Shown here one piece after another: positions 34,201-44,865 of a stretch of DNA of 57,684 nucleotides. Position 1 is the first letter of the stretch. Every line of letters begins with the position of its first letter. Source of the stretch: Mesotaenium endlicherianum (taxonomy: Eukaryota; Streptophyta; Zygnematophyceae; Zygnematales; Mesotaeniaceae). The stretch lies in NCBI GenBank assembly GCA_009602735.1, contig WELA01002751.1, forward strand, positions 1 to 57,684, given 5' to 3'. Below the pieces are notes generated by a model. It worked only from the letters and a program-made list of their open reading frames with translations. It searched no databases and was not told where the DNA came from. Made by a program: the position numbers and the translations under genes.

Positions 34201-34868
34201 ATTTTATGGAGACATTAGAAGCAGCCCTTACAGCAGCGAAGAAAGCTCTACAACACGCGCAAGATGCTCAAGCAAGAGTGGCGAACAGATCCAGAAGAGA
34301 AATTACGTACAGAGTGGGTGACAACGTGTTACTATCATCCAAGAACATTTCCCTGAACAACAGGCCTGCCGGCAGCAAGTTCTCTCCCAAGTATTTGGGA
34401 CCCTTCAAGATTATCCAGCAAGTCAACCCCGTTGCTTTCAAGCTAGAACTTCCCCAGACTATGCACATCGACCCCGTATTCCACGCTTCCCTCTTCAAGC
34501 CGTATGTGCAACCCGACAACAAGTTCCCAGGACGTGTGACAACCCCACCAGCCCCAACAATAGTGGATGATCATTTGGAGTATGAACTGGAAGACATAGT
34601 GGCTATGAGAAATTTCAGGAGACAGCAGCAATACTTGATCAAGTGGAAAGGATATCCAGATTCGGAGAATAGTTGGGTGGCGGCGCACTACCTTGACAAA
34701 GTTCAAAGAAAGTTGAAGCGCTTCCATGCCGCCAACCCCCATCTTGGACCAGCCCCAAGTCTCTCTACTAGAAGCCCGAAGACTTCAGGGAGGCAGCCTG
34801 CCACCATCAAGAAGCAGCAGAAGACCCCTTGGAGGCAGCCTGCAAGAACCACAAAGAGGAAAAAATGA
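31267..34868 (+). CDS. Family C Pol polyprotein (PR-RT-RNaseH-IN-chromodomain), intact
   Basis: The open frame runs from 31203 to 34868, overlaps gag and is -1 to it. Translation is expected to enter at the slippery site, so the start given is the first base after the heptamer. Counting residues from 31203, protease [12 protein letters not shown] is near 72-83. RT has [17 protein letters not shown] and active site [10 protein letters not shown] (about 427). RNase H has [14 protein letters not shown] and [12 protein letters not shown]. The integrase HHCC finger is near 760-804, and the core shows D (MDLIVDLP), D (SDRDPRF) and E ([13 protein letters not shown]). GPF motif YLGPFKIIQ is near 1065 and the chromodomain at about 1126-1173 (EYELEDIV to [11 protein letters not shown]). 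All catalytic residues are present and there is no internal stop. Confidence 0.93.
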
Positions 34869-35636
34869 CATTAGACACTTTTCTCTTCTTGCAGTTTCTG
34901 GACAGAAAACTAAAACTGCTACTGGCGATAGGTCTCTTCATAATAAATTCTGAAAATTTACCTGGCTGTAGTCCATAAGTAGCCGGTCATTTAGAGTTCA
35001 ACTTTGCTCAATTTGGAGCACTGGTGAGAGAGATATGATGCTCTATGTAGAAGGGGGTCCGGCTGCTGGCATTATTAGGACAGAATATGCCTTCTGACAT
35101 TGTGCCTTCCCCTGAACTTGGAATACTCTGAAACTCAAGACTCTGGTAGAACATCTTACAGCGCCCAGTTTGAGACTTAGTTTGCAGAATTTGGGGAAGC
35201 ATAGAAGGACTTATAATTTTCAGAAGTTTCTGCACAGATTTGGAGGAGTGCCTACTCTCTCAGCTCTCAACGACACTCCAGAAATGAGAATGCTCTCAAA
35301 TTTGGTGACCCGGTAGAGTTCTCCGACGCAGTCCGTCTGGCACTCGATTTTCAGATTTGGAGCAGTTTTGTGGACGCTATGAATTTTTGAATTCGTGGCA
35401 GATTCTGGGCCAACTTGTACAATTGTCTTCTTCATCGAGGAGTAGGCTCGCCAATAAGGTCACACCACCTACGACCTTGCCTAATCTACCTTACATGTGT
35501 AGCACCTGACTTGGCGCTTTTGACTAGTCCTCTTCCCATGTGTGGCATCTGACTTGAAACTGTTGACTAGTTTGCTCCACATGTGTAAGACCTGACTTGA
35601 CGCGCCGAGACGTCGCTTTTTCTATCGGGGGGGTGA
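34869..35636 (+). other. Untranslated 3' internal region of family C with 43-bp tandem repeat
   Basis: This lies between the pol stop and the 3' LTR. 35495-35537, 35538-35580 and 35581-35604 are 2.6 units of a 43-bp repeat starting ATGTGT and containing CTGACTTG. The polypurine tract ends at 35636. Short antisense frames show no domain. Confidence 0.7.
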
Positions 35637-36139
35637 TGTAGTGATTTGAGTTATTATATATTAGTTCGCATATATTTTAATGTTTTCAAATATATTTGGA
35701 GTAGTATTGTGTGGAGTCAAGTGTGAATAGGTACTCTAGTAACTTGGTTCATGTCCTTTGAACCTTCCAAGGCATTTTCGAAGTTAGAGGAAAGACCTAG
35801 AAGAACTCCATGTGGCAAAAGTCAAATGTGCCATTTTTAGGTCAAAAGGACATGTGTACATTATTCTAGAAAGAGGTGGCAAGTTTTGGGATGTGTTGGG
35901 TGCCAACACATCAACATACACCTTCCTAGAAATTACTTATTTAGCAAGTATATAAACAAGAGCTAGAACATAGAAAGACATTCCAGAATCACTCTTGTAC
36001 TTGCCAAAATCCAGAAATATATTAACTTTCAAGAAGCCATCTCTCTTTCAAGAAGCTACCACTTGTGTTCAAAGATCCTTGTCTTGAATAGATAAAGTAT
36101 TCTGTTTTACTAAGTACTTTATCTATCTGTTTCACTACA
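35637..36139 (+). repeat. 3' LTR of family C copy 1
   Basis: 503 bp starting TGTAGTGATTT right after the polypurine tract. Differences from the 5' LTR cluster in the first 50 bp. Confidence 0.93.
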
Positions 36140-36895
36140 AGGATGAGGAAGAAGAACAAGGCAGAGGAGAAGCATCAGGAGCTGGTACTCAGGGGACCGA
36201 GGGGCGGGCAGGAGCAGGTAATCCTAGGGCGCCAAGATCAGGTGTATAGAATGTGATACCTGTCATGGAGGTAATAGGACCTTGCACTTGTTCTCCCAGC
36301 CCACCTGCCGAAGCAGGACAAGAAGCTGATCTGACTGTTCTGGGCAGCAGAGAAAGGCAGAAATCCCCAGAGGACAGGGGTACCAGAAGAACAACACGCG
36401 GAGTAACCAGAGGTATGTTGGCCACCTTTTTCAGTCAGGGACATGTGCCTCTTGCCAATGTGTTTCAGCATCCTATCGGAATGCCTGTTTATGTAAGCAC
36501 CCAGGCGGTTGAAGAGCAGGTTACAATCTTTCGTTCTCCTCGAGGCCCAACTTTAGAACAAATGGGGTTCTTTAGAAGGCCAGCTGACAGGCCTAGAGGG
36601 TTGTCCAGATCCAGGTCCAGATCTTAGTCTCCCAATCCTGGAGCCCCAGGAACAACCCCCTAAACATCAAAACCATCCTCCAGTCAAGCCTTGCTGGAGG
36701 TCTCTCTGTTTGCACCCCACAACGAAAGTGGACTGAGGGTGGAGGTGACAGTTCACTGTCACTAGTGATCCCTGCAGCTAGGCAACAGTGTTGAAGTAAG
36801 AGGCAGCCGGTGGGGAAATACTTCTGTTAGGTTCTTGCCCAGATAATTCTACAGTTTAATGTTGTCGAGGCGACAAAAAATTAAGTTGGAGGAAT
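36140..36895 (+). pseudogene. Tail of a gypsy-type element ending in a polypurine tract
   Basis: It begins exactly at the outer edge of the family C 3' LTR. A 124-codon Arg/Pro/Ser-rich frame (36253-36627) resembles no domain I know. The end has a family A-like polypurine tract (AAGTTGGAGGAAT) directly against an LTR terminus at 36896. This looks like the 3' internal end of an element related to family A, whose 5' portion has been replaced by family C. Confidence 0.5.
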
Positions 36896-36990
36896 TGTAA
36901 TGAATCAGTATAGTGGTAGATATAATATTCATTCTTATATAATAGTTAAATAAGTTCAGCTTGCTCAAACTTTAGTCAATATTTGGTATG
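36896..36990 (+). repeat. Truncated LTR of family A type
   Basis: Starts TGTAATGAATCAGTATAG and follows the family A LTR for about 95 bp (ATATAATATTCAT, GTTCAGC), then similarity ends. Confidence 0.7.
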
Positions 36991-37456
36991 CTGGAGTTTA
37001 TATACCCTAGGGGACTCACAACAAGACCCAAGGATGCATCCTAGAAAGTTGATGGAGGTAGCAAAGGGTTCAAAGAAACAATAGGCTCTAGACCAGAACT
37101 CAGTTCTGAGTCTTCAGAGCCCGGATCAGAAAGTAATTCCGGTTCTAGCACGAATTGTTGGTAAACTAGGCCACTCCGGGTTCAATCGAGTGTGAGAAGC
37201 ATATACTAAAACAAACAACACAAACACAAACAATCAAACACAACTATAAAAATTATCCCACGGGAGAGCCTATCCTAACAGATGTCCGCGCACTGGAATA
37301 ACTTGCCAAACGTGCTCAAACTTTGATTGTAGCGAAAAGCCCCCACCTCCGTGTTGCTGCAGCTCTCCTCCTTGTGTCTCTCGCTGTAAGACCCGGATGC
37401 TTGTTGTCGTCGTGTAACGCGAGGTAATTATGTTGCAAACACACCAATCTAATATG
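36991..37456. other. Unassigned sequence between two truncated LTRs
   Basis: No gene or repeat is recognised. It replaces the missing parts of the family A LTR on the left and of the family B 3' LTR on the right. Confidence 0.45.
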
Positions 37457-37664
37457 GACGGTCACGCTCACCGCCAATTAAGGACAGTCGTCAACCGACC
37501 TCAAAACTAATTAAACTTTGGAAATCCGTAACTCTCTCAATACTTGACCAAATTCGATGAACTTTATATCAAAATGACCACAAAAATGCACTCTACATTA
37601 ATATACAATCAAAACATACTTTTATGAAACTCAAAAATGCACTTTATAAACCCATGACCTTACA
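37457..37664 (-). repeat. Truncated 3' LTR of family B copy 2
   Basis: It matches the first 208 bp of the 744-bp LTR (TGTAAGGTCATGG at 37664 on the minus strand), preceded by the conserved GAGGAGGGGGATGA tract. Confidence 0.85.
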
Positions 37665-38431
37665 TCATCCCCCTCCTCAAGATGCGACGTCCTCGACGCA
37701 TTCTGCAAATAACGTCTCAACTTACTTTGGCAATGAGTCAAGTTGGCATCTGGCTCCCAAGTGTTGTCGTCCGCATGGTAGCCCTTCCACTTGACCAGGT
37801 ACTCTTGAACAAGTTGTTGACCTCGCTTGACTCGTCGATCGTCGACAATCGCCTCCACTTCATACTCCAATACATCATCGATCTCGACCGGTGGTGGCGG
37901 TGTAGAGAGTCGTCCTGGGTGTCCTTCATTCGGGTTATCGTATGGCCGCAGACAACTGACATGGAACATATCATGGATACGCCCGCCTGAAGGAAGTTCC
38001 AACTTGTAGGTCACTGGATTAACCTGCTTGAGCACCACAAAGGGACCTGTAAACCGTGCCCGCAGTTTCCTCTTGCCTGTGAAAGGTAGATTCTCTGTTG
38101 ATAAGAGTACTTTGTCACCCACATGGTATGTCACTTTTCTCCTGTGCTTGTTGGCATACTTGACCTGTTCCTCCTATGCCTTCCGAATACACGTCTTCGC
38201 CATATCCCAAGTCTTGGCCATCTGCTCCATAAAAGCTTATGTAGTAGGAACCTGAGTCTCCTTGGCCTTCTCGAACACGATGTTCCCTGGATGATATACT
38301 TCTTGCCCATAAACCATAGCGAGTGGTGACTGCTTGGTCGATCCCTGCATGTTGTTGTTGTAGGCAAACTCCAATCCTGGTAGCTTCTTGTCCCACTCTG
38401 AAGGGTCTTCCATAGTGAAACTCCTGAGCAC
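37665..38431 (-). pseudogene. Family B copy 2 pol, integrase C-terminus and chromodomain
   Basis: From the point of insertion down to the chromodomain. It contains FAYNNNMQGSTKQSP, then after a frameshift region near 38150-38250 the GPF motif ([13 protein letters not shown]) and the chromodomain ([16 protein letters not shown] to [13 protein letters not shown]). The chromodomain Trp that copy 1 has changed to Arg is intact here. It is cut from the catalytic core by the 1.13-kb insertion. Confidence 0.85.
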
Positions 38432-39564
38432 TGTCGTGCGTTACGAGGTCGAGTGCGCACCATAGGCACAAGAAACACATCATAGGCAAGCAGGCTTTGC
38501 TGCAATACATGTGGCGTTATAGCCCAAAAGGGAATCAAGTCAAAAATGTTTCAATTAAGGGATGTGTACTCTCCAGAGTGAGCACCTCAAGACTGTAATC
38601 TGGTAGGAAAACAACTAATGAAGTATGGCCCAAAAGATCACTGGAAGCACATCATGATCTTCAGAGTAGTCCTATGGCAAGGGCTTAAGCTGTGACTTTG
38701 CTCACCACTTGTGAAGTTCTTCAAGTGACTGGAATCCTGGAGGGCTTGCTCTTCACAATAGAGTAACTAAGTGGTCCTGAAAACACAAGAGATAAAAGTG
38801 TAAGCTTTACTGATAATCTCTGTTACTTACACTTGGCATAATGGACTTCTAAAAGATGTCTCTTCTAGGGACATCTCTAGTACTTATACTCCTGGAAATC
38901 CGGCGGGGTATGCGGCGGATCCAATGCATGTAGTCACTCTAGGAGGCTCTCCTATGTCCACTAATGTGTACAAGGCATGTACTAGCACTCCTATAGGCTA
39001 AGCATAACTCAAACCAATCAAAGCAAGGTGCGTAGGATATGCTATGTGTCTCTCATTGGCCGAGCTTACCTTGGGTGATTCTACCTAGATAGCGCCTCAA
39101 AAGTGGATCTGGAAATTGAGGAAGCTTCCTCTAGGAGTAGGTGATGCAGTCACCAAGTTATAGCCTCAATGATGCACATATACTATGGAAATGCAAAGCT
39201 TATGTAGGCTAAGGGGCTCGCGGATTTGTGCGCACAAAGCTTGGGGTCACGAAGAGCCAACAATGTCACCTTTGGGGACATTGAGTCACAAATTAGGCCT
39301 TGGGAAAATTCCGCTAGGGACTGGTAGGTGACGCGGACTAGATCGCACCTATCTCGCTCGATACTTGACCAAATGACGCGAAATTGGTGTCATTCGGAAG
39401 ATGCTTCNACGCCTCGACGCGCTGCGCGTTGGTGACTTGGAAATCTAGAAAAGGTCAACATACGGATGCGTAAAGTCAACGCAAAGTCGGCCTTCCTAGG
39501 TTGATATTCCGCACATGTGGAACTTGGTTTTTATACGACATCCTCGACTCAATAAATCATGACA
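38432..39564. mobile_element. 1133-bp insertion in integrase, solo-LTR-like, 4-5 bp TSD
   Basis: It interrupts integrase exactly between bases that are adjacent in family B copy 1 (around 13911). It is flanked by GCAC at 38428-38431 and 39565-39568, which can be read as 5-bp AGCAC. Termini are TGTCGTG and CATGACA, a near-perfect 7-bp inverted repeat with TG...CA ends. No coding region was seen. This fits a solo LTR of an unidentified element. One N is at 39407. Confidence 0.75.
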
Positions 39565-39568
39565 GCAC

Positions 39569-40246
39569 CTCTTGCAGAGTTCTGTTGAGCCTCTCACTCT
39601 GCCCGTCTGTCTGAGGATGATAGGAAGTACTCATACTCAGCTTGGTCCCCATCAAAGTAAACAATGACCGCCAGAAGTTGCTAGTAACCTTGGATCCCGA
39701 TCTGAAACAATCACCTTCGGCAACCCGTGTAGCCTAAAAATATGATCAAAGAATAGCCGTGCCACATCTGCTGCCGTACAAGTCTCCTTCATGGGCATGA
39801 AGTGAGCCATCTTGCTGAGTCTATCAGATACAACCCAAACTGCATCGTGCCCTTGACCACTGACTGATAACAAAGTGATGAAGTCCATAGCAATCTGCTC
39901 CCAAGGATACTCTGGAATAGGCAGGGGCTGCAATGTACCTCCCTTCTTTTGGTTTGGTGTCTTGTTCCGCTGGCACGCATCACAACTCCTGATCCACTCC
40001 TCGATGTCCTTGTCCATATTTCTCCAATAGTACTCCCGCTTCAGCACGCTTGCTGTCTTCTCGCTTCCAAAGTGTCCAGCGTGTAAGCAATCATGATGCT
40101 CCGCAAGTAGTAAGTCTCGTAGCTCGTTGATGTCAGGTACCACCACTCTGTTGGAATCACCATAGTACCATATGCTGTCCTTCTTCAGCATACTCGCGTT
40201 GGACTCAGCTGCTCCACCATCAGCAAACTCTGGATCCTCCTCATAA
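39569..40246 (-). pseudogene. Family B copy 2 pol, integrase N-terminal part and core
   Basis: HHCC finger (HHDCLHAGHFG to CDACQR), core motif MDFITLLSVSG, then VSDRDPR, where one missing base shifts the frame near 39690. The [11 protein letters not shown] motif continues in another frame to the insertion at 39565. The upstream junction with RNase H is a 128-bp deletion. Confidence 0.85.
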
Positions 40247-42289
40247 CTGTTGCAGAAATTCCATCCACCTTGCTTGTCTTGGTGTCAACGTCGGTTGTGT
40301 CATAAACTTCTCCAAGCTCTTGTGGTCGATCTTGATGAACACCTTCCGTCCGTCCACATAACATCGCCAAATCCTCAAAGCCCGAATAATAGCCAACATC
40401 TTTCGCTTGTGTGCTGCATAGTTTTGCTCAGCAGGACTCAACTTCCTGCTCTCATATGCCACAGGCTGCAACCCTTTGCCCTGGTCCTGGAGAAGAATGG
40501 CCCCCACTGCAAAGTTTGATGCGTCTGTGATGATGGTGAAAGGAAGTTTTGGAGTGGCGATTGCCAACACAGGTGCCTGTGTCAATAACTCCTTAATCCT
40601 CTCAAATGCTTGCTGCTCCTTGTCACCCCATAGCCACTTCTCCTGCTTCTTCAACATGTCCGTGAGCGGTGCACACACCTTGGCAAATCCTTCAATGAAA
40701 CGTCGATAATAATTCGCCATGCCGAGGAAACTCCTGAGTTGATGAATATCAACAGGTACCGGCCAATCTCTGATTGCTTGCACCTTCTTCTGCTCCACCT
40801 TGACTCCTTCAGCTCCCACTATATGTCCAAGAAACTCGACCTCCTTGAGACAGAAGTCGCACTTGCTCATCTTCTTATACAGCTTCTGATCTCTCAAGAC
40901 CTCCAACACCTTCCTCAGATGCTCCACATGCTCTTCCAAGGTCTTCGAATAGATCAGGATGTCGTCCAAAAATACCACCACAAACTGGTCCAAATAGGGT
41001 CTGAAGATACTATTCATGAGTCCCATGAATGTAGCAGGTGCATTAGTCAATCCAAAAGGCATGACTGTGAATTCGAATAAACCATAACGAGTCCTGGAAG
41101 CAGTCTTTTGAACGTCTCCTTCCGCAATTCGTACCTGGTGATAGCCACTCCTCAAATCGATCTTCGAGAAATACTTCACCCCGACAAGCCTGTCAATCAA
41201 CTCGTCCACTCGTGGAAGTGGGTACCTGTTCTTGATGGTGACCTTGTTGAGAGCCCGGTAGTCGACACACATCCTCATAGTCCCATCCTTCTTCTTCATA
41301 AATAAGACTGGCGCTGCAAATGGAGACTCGCTGGGTCGGATGAATCCCTTCTCCAACAAATCTGTCAGCTGCTTCTTCAACTCGTCCAACTCCGCCAACG
41401 ATTGAGGATAGGCGGGTCTCACTGGTGGCTTGCTCCCTGGTTCCAACTCACTCTTGTGCTCCATAGCTCTCTGTGGAGGTAATCTTGCAGGTAGCTCTTC
41501 AGGAAATACGCACTTGAACTCCTCCAACAGCGCCTTAATTTGGGCAGGCATCTCAGCAGGCTTCTTCTCTTCAGCAGTTGGGCTCTGCTCCTTCTGAGCA
41601 AGGGGATCAGACACCACTACTTGCTCCTCCGGCGATGTACATTCGCCCAGGCTGTTAGGATTCACGCTTGCTCCATCTGATGACCTGGCCAGGGCCACCG
41701 AAACAAGGTACATCTCCTTCACCTGATTCGCCCTGCATAGCTTCTTAACTTGCAGGCTCGACAGAAGACAGTTACTTGTGGTCGTATCTACCTCCACCTG
41801 TTTCGCTGTCTCCATTCGACCATCACGCCCTTGGACTTTCACTTGTCTTGTGCTCCAGTGCACTTGAGGGTTGGCTTTTCTCAGCCATGGTCGGCCCAAT
41901 ATCACCTCATGGTGATCTAACTCTGCCTGCTCCATAACTTCAGTACTCTGGTGCTCCGCTACTTCCACGTGAATAACTTCCGTAGGTGCACCACACGTGA
42001 GTCTCTGCCCATTCGCCAAAATTGCCTCCTTAGGCTCAGGGATTCGCCACTGTTTCACCAGCTTCTTGTGCACGAAATTGGCACTTGCGCCACTGTCGAC
42101 CATACACTTCGCCTTGTTGCCGTCGACCACTCCTTCCACGATGATAGGCTTGTCAACGTCTCGTCCTTTGCTTCTCGGCAGGCTCCTGGGGATAACCTCC
42201 TTGTGAGTTCTTGTCTCCACGCCAGTAGACACCCCAGAANCCACGCCAGTAGACACTCCAGAACGACTTACTGGCGTCCTTCTTTTCCC
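40241..42289 (-). CDS. Family B copy 2 pol: protease, RT, RNase H (ends at a deletion)
   Basis: Open from before the slippery site to 40241. Protease [31 protein letters not shown] with intact [10 protein letters not shown], and RNase H with [15 protein letters not shown]. The end is artificial: after EFLQQ a 128-bp deletion joins two GTT triplets that are separate in copy 1, removing the linker to integrase and shifting the frame. A single N at 42240 sits between two 23-bp near-identical stretches and adds a false SGVSTGV duplication. The start is taken at the frameshift site; the frame is open further upstream only because gag has lost one base there. Confidence 0.85.
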   Translation of the reverse strand, partial: GKRRTPVSRSGVSTGVXSGVSTGVETRTHKEVIPRSLPRSKGRDVDKPIIVEGVVDGNKAKCMVDSGASANFVHKKLVKQWRIPEPKEAILANGQRLTCGAPTEVIHVEVAEHQSTEVMEQAELDHHEVILGRPWLRKANPQVHWSTRQVKVQGRDGRMETAKQVEVDTTTSNCLLSSLQVKKLCRANQVKEMYLVSVALARSSDGASVNPNSLGECTSPEEQVVVSDPLAQKEQSPTAEEKKPAEMPAQIKALLEEFKCVFPEELPARLPPQRAMEHKSELEPGSKPPVRPAYPQSLAELDELKKQLTDLLEKGFIRPSESPFAAPVLFMKKKDGTMRMCVDYRALNKVTIKNRYPLPRVDELIDRLVGVKYFSKIDLRSGYHQVRIAEGDVQKTASRTRYGLFEFTVMPFGLTNAPATFMGLMNSIFRPYLDQFVVVFLDDILIYSKTLEEHVEHLRKVLEVLRDQKLYKKMSKCDFCLKEVEFLGHIVGAEGVKVEQKKVQAIRDWPVPVDIHQLRSFLGMANYYRRFIEGFAKVCAPLTDMLKKQEKWLWGDKEQQAFERIKELLTQAPVLAIATPKLPFTIITDASNFAVGAILLQDQGKGLQPVAYESRKLSPAEQNYAAHKRKMLAIIRALRIWRCYVDGRKVFIKIDHKSLEKFMTQPTLTPRQARWMEFLQQL
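42243..42289 (-). promoter_or_regulatory. Probable -1 ribosomal frameshift signal of family B
   Basis: G GGA AAA (42283-42289) is in the frame of the gag zinc knuckle. A 5-nt spacer follows, then a perfect 9-bp hairpin: ACGCCAGTA (42269-42277), 17-nt loop, TACTGGCGT (42243-42251). The gag stop TAA (42268-42270) overlaps the arm end. The -1 frame is the pol frame. The loop word GTTCT could pair with AGAAC just downstream to form a pseudoknot in both copies. Confidence 0.75.
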
Positions 42290-43297
42290 TGCTGTTGAGG
42301 CTTCTTCGCCTTCACATGACAGTCTCGAGCCATATGTCCAAGCTTGCCACAATAATAGCAGGGTCCTCTCGGCTTGAAATTCTGTTGCCTGCGTGGTACT
42401 GCACAAGTCCCAACTCCATAGGTACTGGACCTTGTTCACCCGTGCTTGTCGCTTGAGGTCGAAAGTGTCAATATCCTCCAAAGTTGTGGTTGCCCCACTG
42501 CCTCTGACTATACTCCATAGCGTCGACCCTTGTTGCCAATGCCATCATTTCTCCAAGACTGGTAGGGTCCTTGAGCGCCACTTCCTTGGCCACAGTTGGC
42601 TTGAGTCCGCTCTTGAACTTGTTCATCATTTTCGACTCGTGCATGGATGGACATTGAAGCACCAGCTCGTTGAAGCGCGATACATACTCTTGAAGGCTTC
42701 CTCGATGACGAAGGCGCACCAATAGATCTCGAGCGGTAGCCTCGGGTGCAATAGGTTGAAATTGCCTCTTCAAGCCTTCAAATAGCTGATCAACAGTAGC
42801 AGGAACTCCAAACAGCTGCTCCTGTCGCTCATACCAAGCTCCAGCACTCTCTGCAGTAAAGTTATGACAAAGGCGACTTGCCTGTTGGGCGTGAGCGCAG
42901 AATACTCCATAAACTTCTTCACTCCAAAAATCCATTGATCAACAGGCGGCGATCCACGCTCTCTAGTATAAGCTTCAAGCTTAGGCGCACGCACTCCTGA
43001 TGCGGGTGGAATAATTGGTTGCACCACTTGGTTAACATGAATCGATGGCACAACAGGTGCAGGTGCCAAACTCGTCGAAGCGGCGTTCCCCATAACAACT
43101 CGCACCATCCTCTCCACATCCGCGCGCATATTTTGTTGAAACTGGGTGTAGACTTCTCCTCCAATTGCATTTGCCATTTGCCTGAGCATCGCCTGCATCT
43201 CTTGCTGCTCTCTGGTCATCGTTGGTGCTGCCTGCTGCCCCGCGCGCTCAACATGCTCGACATGTTCGCCTCCTCCAGCTGCCGGTCGCGACTCCAT
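42268..43297 (-). pseudogene. Family B copy 2 Gag, frameshifted
   Basis: Starts MESRPAAGGG at 43297. A small indel near 42850 shifts the frame inside the gag core. A TGA replaces CGA (CpG context) after the FGGY motif near 42466, and one base is lost near 42390. The knuckle CYYCGKLGHMARDC is intact in its own frame and leads to the stop TAA at 42268-42270. Confidence 0.85.
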
Positions 43298-43320
43298 AAT
43301 ATAATATGCAAACTAGCCCA

Positions 43321-43332
43321 GCTCCGATACCA
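43321..43332 (-). other. Primer binding site of family B copy 2
   Basis: TGGTATCGGAGC on the minus strand, two bases after the LTR end; canonical for tRNA-iMet priming. Confidence 0.85.
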
Positions 43333-43334
43333 GA

Positions 43335-44078
43335 TGAAAGGGGCAGAGTGCCCTAGTGGAAGCGTAGTGACTCACGAGGAACAAAGCTAGTTGCTATCAT
43401 AGTCAAGAGTGCAGCGGCATATTGCTAAGAAAGGTTAGGAAAGTTAATTGACATTTTGAGTAGCAAGAAACTGCTCACAAATGATGTAGGATACAAGGCC
43501 TTGTCATTACAAACCCGTAGAAATTTACAGAAGTGAAAATTGATGAGAAACAAAGAAATTATGCCTATTTATAATTTTCTGCCTAAGTGCTCCTCCCTAG
43601 GAGGAAGCTACGGATTTTCGTAAGTGTTCGTCAAATCGTCCCTTCCAGAATATTCGTGAGTAAGCCAGATCAGTCTAATCTGACGTGTCGGGCCGAATTG
43701 ACGTCCACATACATGCATCGACATTACTAGAATATTCTATCTTAGTCGCGCTAGGCTAAACCGAAACTTCTAGGTAAATCGACCTAGTCGGCACTCCGCG
43801 TCAGCCAAACTTACGTGAAGGTTCAAGTTCACACTAACGGGCCAGATTGCTCGACGCTGTCGGTCAATCCGACGGTCGCGCTCACCGCGAATTAAGGACA
43901 GTCGTCAATCGACCTCAAAACTAATTAAAGTTCGGAAATCCGTAACTCTCTCAATACTTGACCAAATTCAATGAACTTTATATCAAAATGACCACAAATA
44001 CGCACTCTACATTAATATACAATCTAAAGATACTTTTATGAAACTCAAAAATACAATTTATAAATCCATGACCTTACA
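43335..44078 (-). repeat. 5' LTR of family B copy 2
   Basis: 744 bp, the same length as the 5' LTR of copy 1, with TGTAAGGTCATGG at 44078 and TTATAAATAGG as the TATA region. Confidence 0.92.
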
Positions 44079-44526
44079 GTCTCCACTTGGTAGAGCCATA
44101 AGTTTAGGTTGGCTCCTTTCCCACGGTTGAGAGTGTCGTGTTTGCCGTGCTTGATGAGTTTCCTTGCTCTCGTAGGCTCTTATGAAGGTGCTTGAGCCGT
44201 GGCTAGATTTGGAGCGTTGCTTGCAATAGGGGCAACCATGGCAGCCATAGCTTCTCTTGACGCTTGCACGGTTGCTTCATAGGTGGCCAAGCCCACTTGG
44301 TTGTGGACGGTCATTAGGAAGGCTGCCCACTCATTTGCGGGAACTCCTTGTGGTGGGGCCCTTTTGCTATAGCGACTGCCACGGGAGTTGACGGTGCTCC
44401 TCCTTGTGGTGCTTCTTGTTGTTGCAGATTTTCTTGAGTGGGCTCTTCCATCGGCGCAGGAAGAGGGTCTCTTGGAGATGAAGTGCTTCCTTCAAAGGCT
44501 TGCTGGTGGTCTTGAGGATCAGCCAT
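44079..44526 (-). pseudogene. Family C copy 2 gag N-terminus, interrupted by family B
   Basis: Starts MADPQDHQQAFEG at 44526 and matches family C gag. An indel near 44360 shifts the frame. Homology continues in another frame ([11 protein letters not shown]) to 44079, where family B is inserted. The remainder of this element is not found on the other side of family B. Confidence 0.85.
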
Positions 44527-44563
44527 TTTCTTGTGCTACCAAAGTGCCCAGCTCCGATACTAC

Positions 44564-44865
44564 TGTAGTGAAACAGATAAAGTACTTAGTAAAATAGTAT
44601 ACTTTATCTATTCAAGACAAGGATCTTTGAACACAAGTAGTAGCTTCTTGAAAGAGAGATGGTTTCTTGAAAATTTGGAATTTTGGCAAGTACAAGAGTG
44701 ATTCTGGAATGCCTTTCTATGTTCTAGCTCTTGTTTATTTACTTGCTACATAAGTTATTTCTAGGAAGGTGCATGTTGATGTGTTGGCACCCAACACATC
44801 CCAAAACTTGCCACCTCTTTCTAGGATAATGTCTACATGTCCTTTTGACATAAAAATGGCACATC
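44564..44865 (-). repeat. 5' LTR of family C copy 2, truncated
   Basis: From the PBS side (TGTAGTGAAAC on the plus strand) through about 300 bp of family C LTR. Similarity ends after AAAATGGCACAT. The PBS is at 44552-44563. Confidence 0.8.

Larger units (their letters stand above)
29536..36139 (+). mobile_element. Ty3/gypsy chromovirus, family C copy 1, full length and apparently intact
   Basis: A 6604-bp element with two 503-bp LTRs that differ at only about ten to twelve positions by eye (about 98% identical). It has an intact gag, an intact 1221-codon pol, a PBS with one mismatch, and a G-rich polypurine tract (TCGGGGGGGTGA) before the 3' LTR. It is the best candidate here for a recently active element. 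The flanking pentamers (GTACG left, AGGAT right) do not match, so the ends are not from one simple insertion, or one flank was changed afterwards. Confidence 0.94.
37457..44078 (-). mobile_element. Ty3/gypsy family B copy 2, nested, with truncated 3' LTR
   Basis: Minus-strand copy: 5' LTR 43335-44078, PBS 43321-43332, gag, frameshift site, pol, then only 208 bp of 3' LTR (37457-37664). It sits inside the gag of a family C copy: the family C frame stops at GGAGAC directly beside 44078. It is damaged by gag frameshifts, a 128-bp deletion near 40246, an integrase frameshift near 39690 and a 1133-bp insertion (38432-39564). It keeps the RT active site FLDD and the slippery heptamer that copy 1 has lost. 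Confidence 0.92.
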
